NCBI RefSeq assembly: GCF_014200575.1
Contig: NZ_JACHBZ010000033.1
Span: forward strand, 1-27,666
Length of the DNA stretch: 27,666 nt
From: Mucilaginibacter saanensis
Lineage (GTDB): Bacteria > Bacteroidota > Bacteroidia > Sphingobacteriales > Sphingobacteriaceae
Reading direction: 5' to 3'
The translations under genes and the position numbers were made by a program. Shown piece by piece: positions 26,573 to 27,666 of the stretch (positions are counted from its first letter, which is position 1; the number at the start of each line of letters is the position of its first letter). The notes below the pieces were generated by a model, which saw only the letters and a program-made list of their open reading frames with translations, was not told the DNA's origin and searched no databases.

Positions 26573-27666
26573 ATGAAGAAACACCTTTTCTTAAGTTTAG
26601 CGGGTACGCTGTTAGTGTTAACTCTTAGCGCACAACAGAAGCTCAAAGATGGAACCATAAATAATGGTAATCTTCCTAATAGGGATGCATTATTTGAATT
26701 AGAAAGTAATAATAAAGGCTTTTTGTTAGTAAGAGTTGCTTTAGTTGAAACAACTGATACACATCCATTGTCAGCCCATGTTGCTGGTATGGTGGTTTAT
26801 AATACGGCGACAAGTAAAGATGTTGTTCCAGGTATTTATTATAATGATGGTTCTAAATGGGTTTTTGTCAGAGGAACTAAAGGTGATCCGGGAAGTATAA
26901 TTGTGGAAGCTGAACCGGGTAAGACAGGTGTTCCTGGTACTCCAGGACAGGCCGGGGGGCCCGGAGCTGGAGTTACGATTGTGACTAATAATAGTGGAAC
27001 ATGGTTATATAATACAACAACAAATACTTGGACCAATATTAGTGGGCTTAAGGGGGATCAAGGCGCTGTCGGTCCTCAGGGAGCAAAAGGAGCCGATGGT
27101 GCAGCGGGCAAAGGAGTTTCGTCTACAGTAGATAATGGTAATGGAACATTTACGATTACCTATACAGATGGTTCAACATTTACTACGGCAAACCTTACCG
27201 GTCCAGCGGGCGCTGTAGGTCCTCAGGGAGCTAAAGGTGATGTAGGAGCTGATGGCGCACCGGGCACTGTCGGTCCTCAGGGAGCAAAAGGAGCCGATGG
27301 TGCAGCGGGCAAAGGAGTTTCGTCTACAGTAGATAATGGTAATGGAACATTTACGATTACCTATACGGATGGTTCAACATTCACTACAACAAACCTTACC
27401 GGTCCAGCCGGAGCAAAAGGAGCCGATGGCGCAGCGGGCAAAGGAGTTTCGTCTACAGTAGATAATGGTAATGGAACATTTACGATTACCTATACGGATG
27501 GTTCAACATTCACTACAACAAACCTTACCGGTCCAGCCGGAGCAAAAGGAGCCGATGGCGCAGCGGGCAAAGGAGTTTCGTCTACAGTAGATAATGGTAA
27601 TGGAACATTTACGATTACCTATACAGATGGTTCAACATTTACTACGGCAAACCTTACCGGTCCAGC
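26573..27666 (+). CDS. collagen-like repeat surface protein (3' end outside window)
   Basis: The frame from ATG 26573 stays open to the end of the window (about 364 codons). It begins with a signal peptide (MKKHLFLSLAGTLLVLTLSA). An N-terminal domain of about 90 residues follows (residues 25-115, with LSAHVAGMVVYNTATSKDVV). Gly-X-Y stretches come next (KGDPGS; EPGKTGVPGTPGQAGGPGAG), then alternating units of Gly-X-Y (GPQGAKGADGAAGKG) and a beta-like module (VSSTVDNGNGTFTITYTDGS). The protein should be exported and form a fibrous surface structure. No sorting signal or C-terminal domain is within the window. It does not depend on the genes before it, which are scars. Confidence 0.9.
   Translation, partial: MKKHLFLSLAGTLLVLTLSAQQKLKDGTINNGNLPNRDALFELESNNKGFLLVRVALVETTDTHPLSAHVAGMVVYNTATSKDVVPGIYYNDGSKWVFVRGTKGDPGSIIVEAEPGKTGVPGTPGQAGGPGAGVTIVTNNSGTWLYNTTTNTWTNISGLKGDQGAVGPQGAKGADGAAGKGVSSTVDNGNGTFTITYTDGSTFTTANLTGPAGAVGPQGAKGDVGADGAPGTVGPQGAKGADGAAGKGVSSTVDNGNGTFTITYTDGSTFTTTNLTGPAGAKGADGAAGKGVSSTVDNGNGTFTITYTDGSTFTTTNLTGPAGAKGADGAAGKGVSSTVDNGNGTFTITYTDGSTFTTANLTGP
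27081..27666 (+). repeat. 129-bp in-frame tandem repeats in the collagen-like gene
   Basis: Units start at 27081, 27282, 27411 and 27540 (the last is cut by the window end). The last three follow each other exactly every 129 bp (43 codons); the first is separated from the second by a 72-bp extra Gly-X-Y block. Copies are near-identical at the DNA level, with changes such as GGTGCAGCGGG/GGCGCAGCGGG. This points to recent duplication or ongoing homogenisation, so copy number may vary between strains. Confidence 0.92.

Noticed and set aside
26839..27036. 65-aa minus-strand frame rich in Pro and Val
   Set aside because: It is the mirror of the Gly-X-Y coding sequence on the plus strand.
27081..27666. 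Regular repeats, considered as a CRISPR array
   Set aside because: The units are contiguous, 129 bp long and in frame within an open coding sequence; there are no unique spacers.

Overview
The window looks like a chromosomal stretch of a Bacteroidota bacterium, most likely family Sphingobacteriaceae (Mucilaginibacter/Pedobacter type). The clues are AT-rich host genes, a TonB-dependent receptor with a carboxypeptidase-like N-terminal domain, a DUF5686 barrel, LytTR signalling, a Gly-X-Y repeat surface protein and a Bacteroidota-type mobA-mobB-mobC mobilisation block. Genus is an inference, and no rRNA or tRNA gene was recognised.

Layout. (1) 1-7.3 kb, host region with heavy decay: the 3' end of an AraC-type regulator; relics of a metallophosphoesterase and of a DUF5686 outer-membrane protein; an intact large MscS-type channel on the minus strand; a TonB-dependent receptor broken by a stop and a frameshift, whose 3' end has been replaced by the tail of an IS110-type transposase. 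A 22-bp-arm perfect inverted repeat lies between the channel and the receptor. (2) 7.6-14.4 kb, a GC-richer mobile island: two overlapping small genes, a GC-rich structured segment, a decayed minus-strand gene, a conserved-looking 94-aa gene, a CHC2/Toprim primase-like protein, a nested inverted-repeat region that is a good oriT candidate, then mobA (accessory protein), mobB (relaxase) and mobC (TraG/VirD4-type coupling ATPase). mobB is frameshifted before its basic tail and mobC is frameshifted inside its Walker A motif, so the island is probably no longer able to move itself. No integrase or mating-pore gene is visible. (3) 14.4-18.1 kb, sparse: gene relics, a 106-aa unknown protein, a GlsB/YeaQ-type membrane protein and a small secreted DUF4468-like protein. 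(4) 18.1-24.0 kb, a minus-strand signalling block: a GAF-PAS protein with a phospho-accepting H-box but no ATPase domain, a LytTR response regulator, a membrane hybrid histidine kinase whose C-terminal receiver has lost its acidic residues, an XRE-type repressor and an AqpZ-type aquaporin. (5) 24.1-26.5 kb, relics only, chiefly a TPR-membrane-HTH regulator. (6) 26.6 kb to the end: a collagen-like repeat protein running off the window, with near-identical 129-bp repeats.

How it fits together. The three signalling proteins could form a phosphorelay: the hybrid kinase supplies phosphate, the H-box-only protein is a possible transfer partner and the LytTR regulator is the DNA-binding output. That is inference from proximity and domain content. 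The main overall theme is selective decay: long intact reading frames (836, 659 and 359 aa) lie beside at least nine broken genes, which argues for real pseudogenisation rather than poor sequence quality. I found no CRISPR array and no clearly new defence system.
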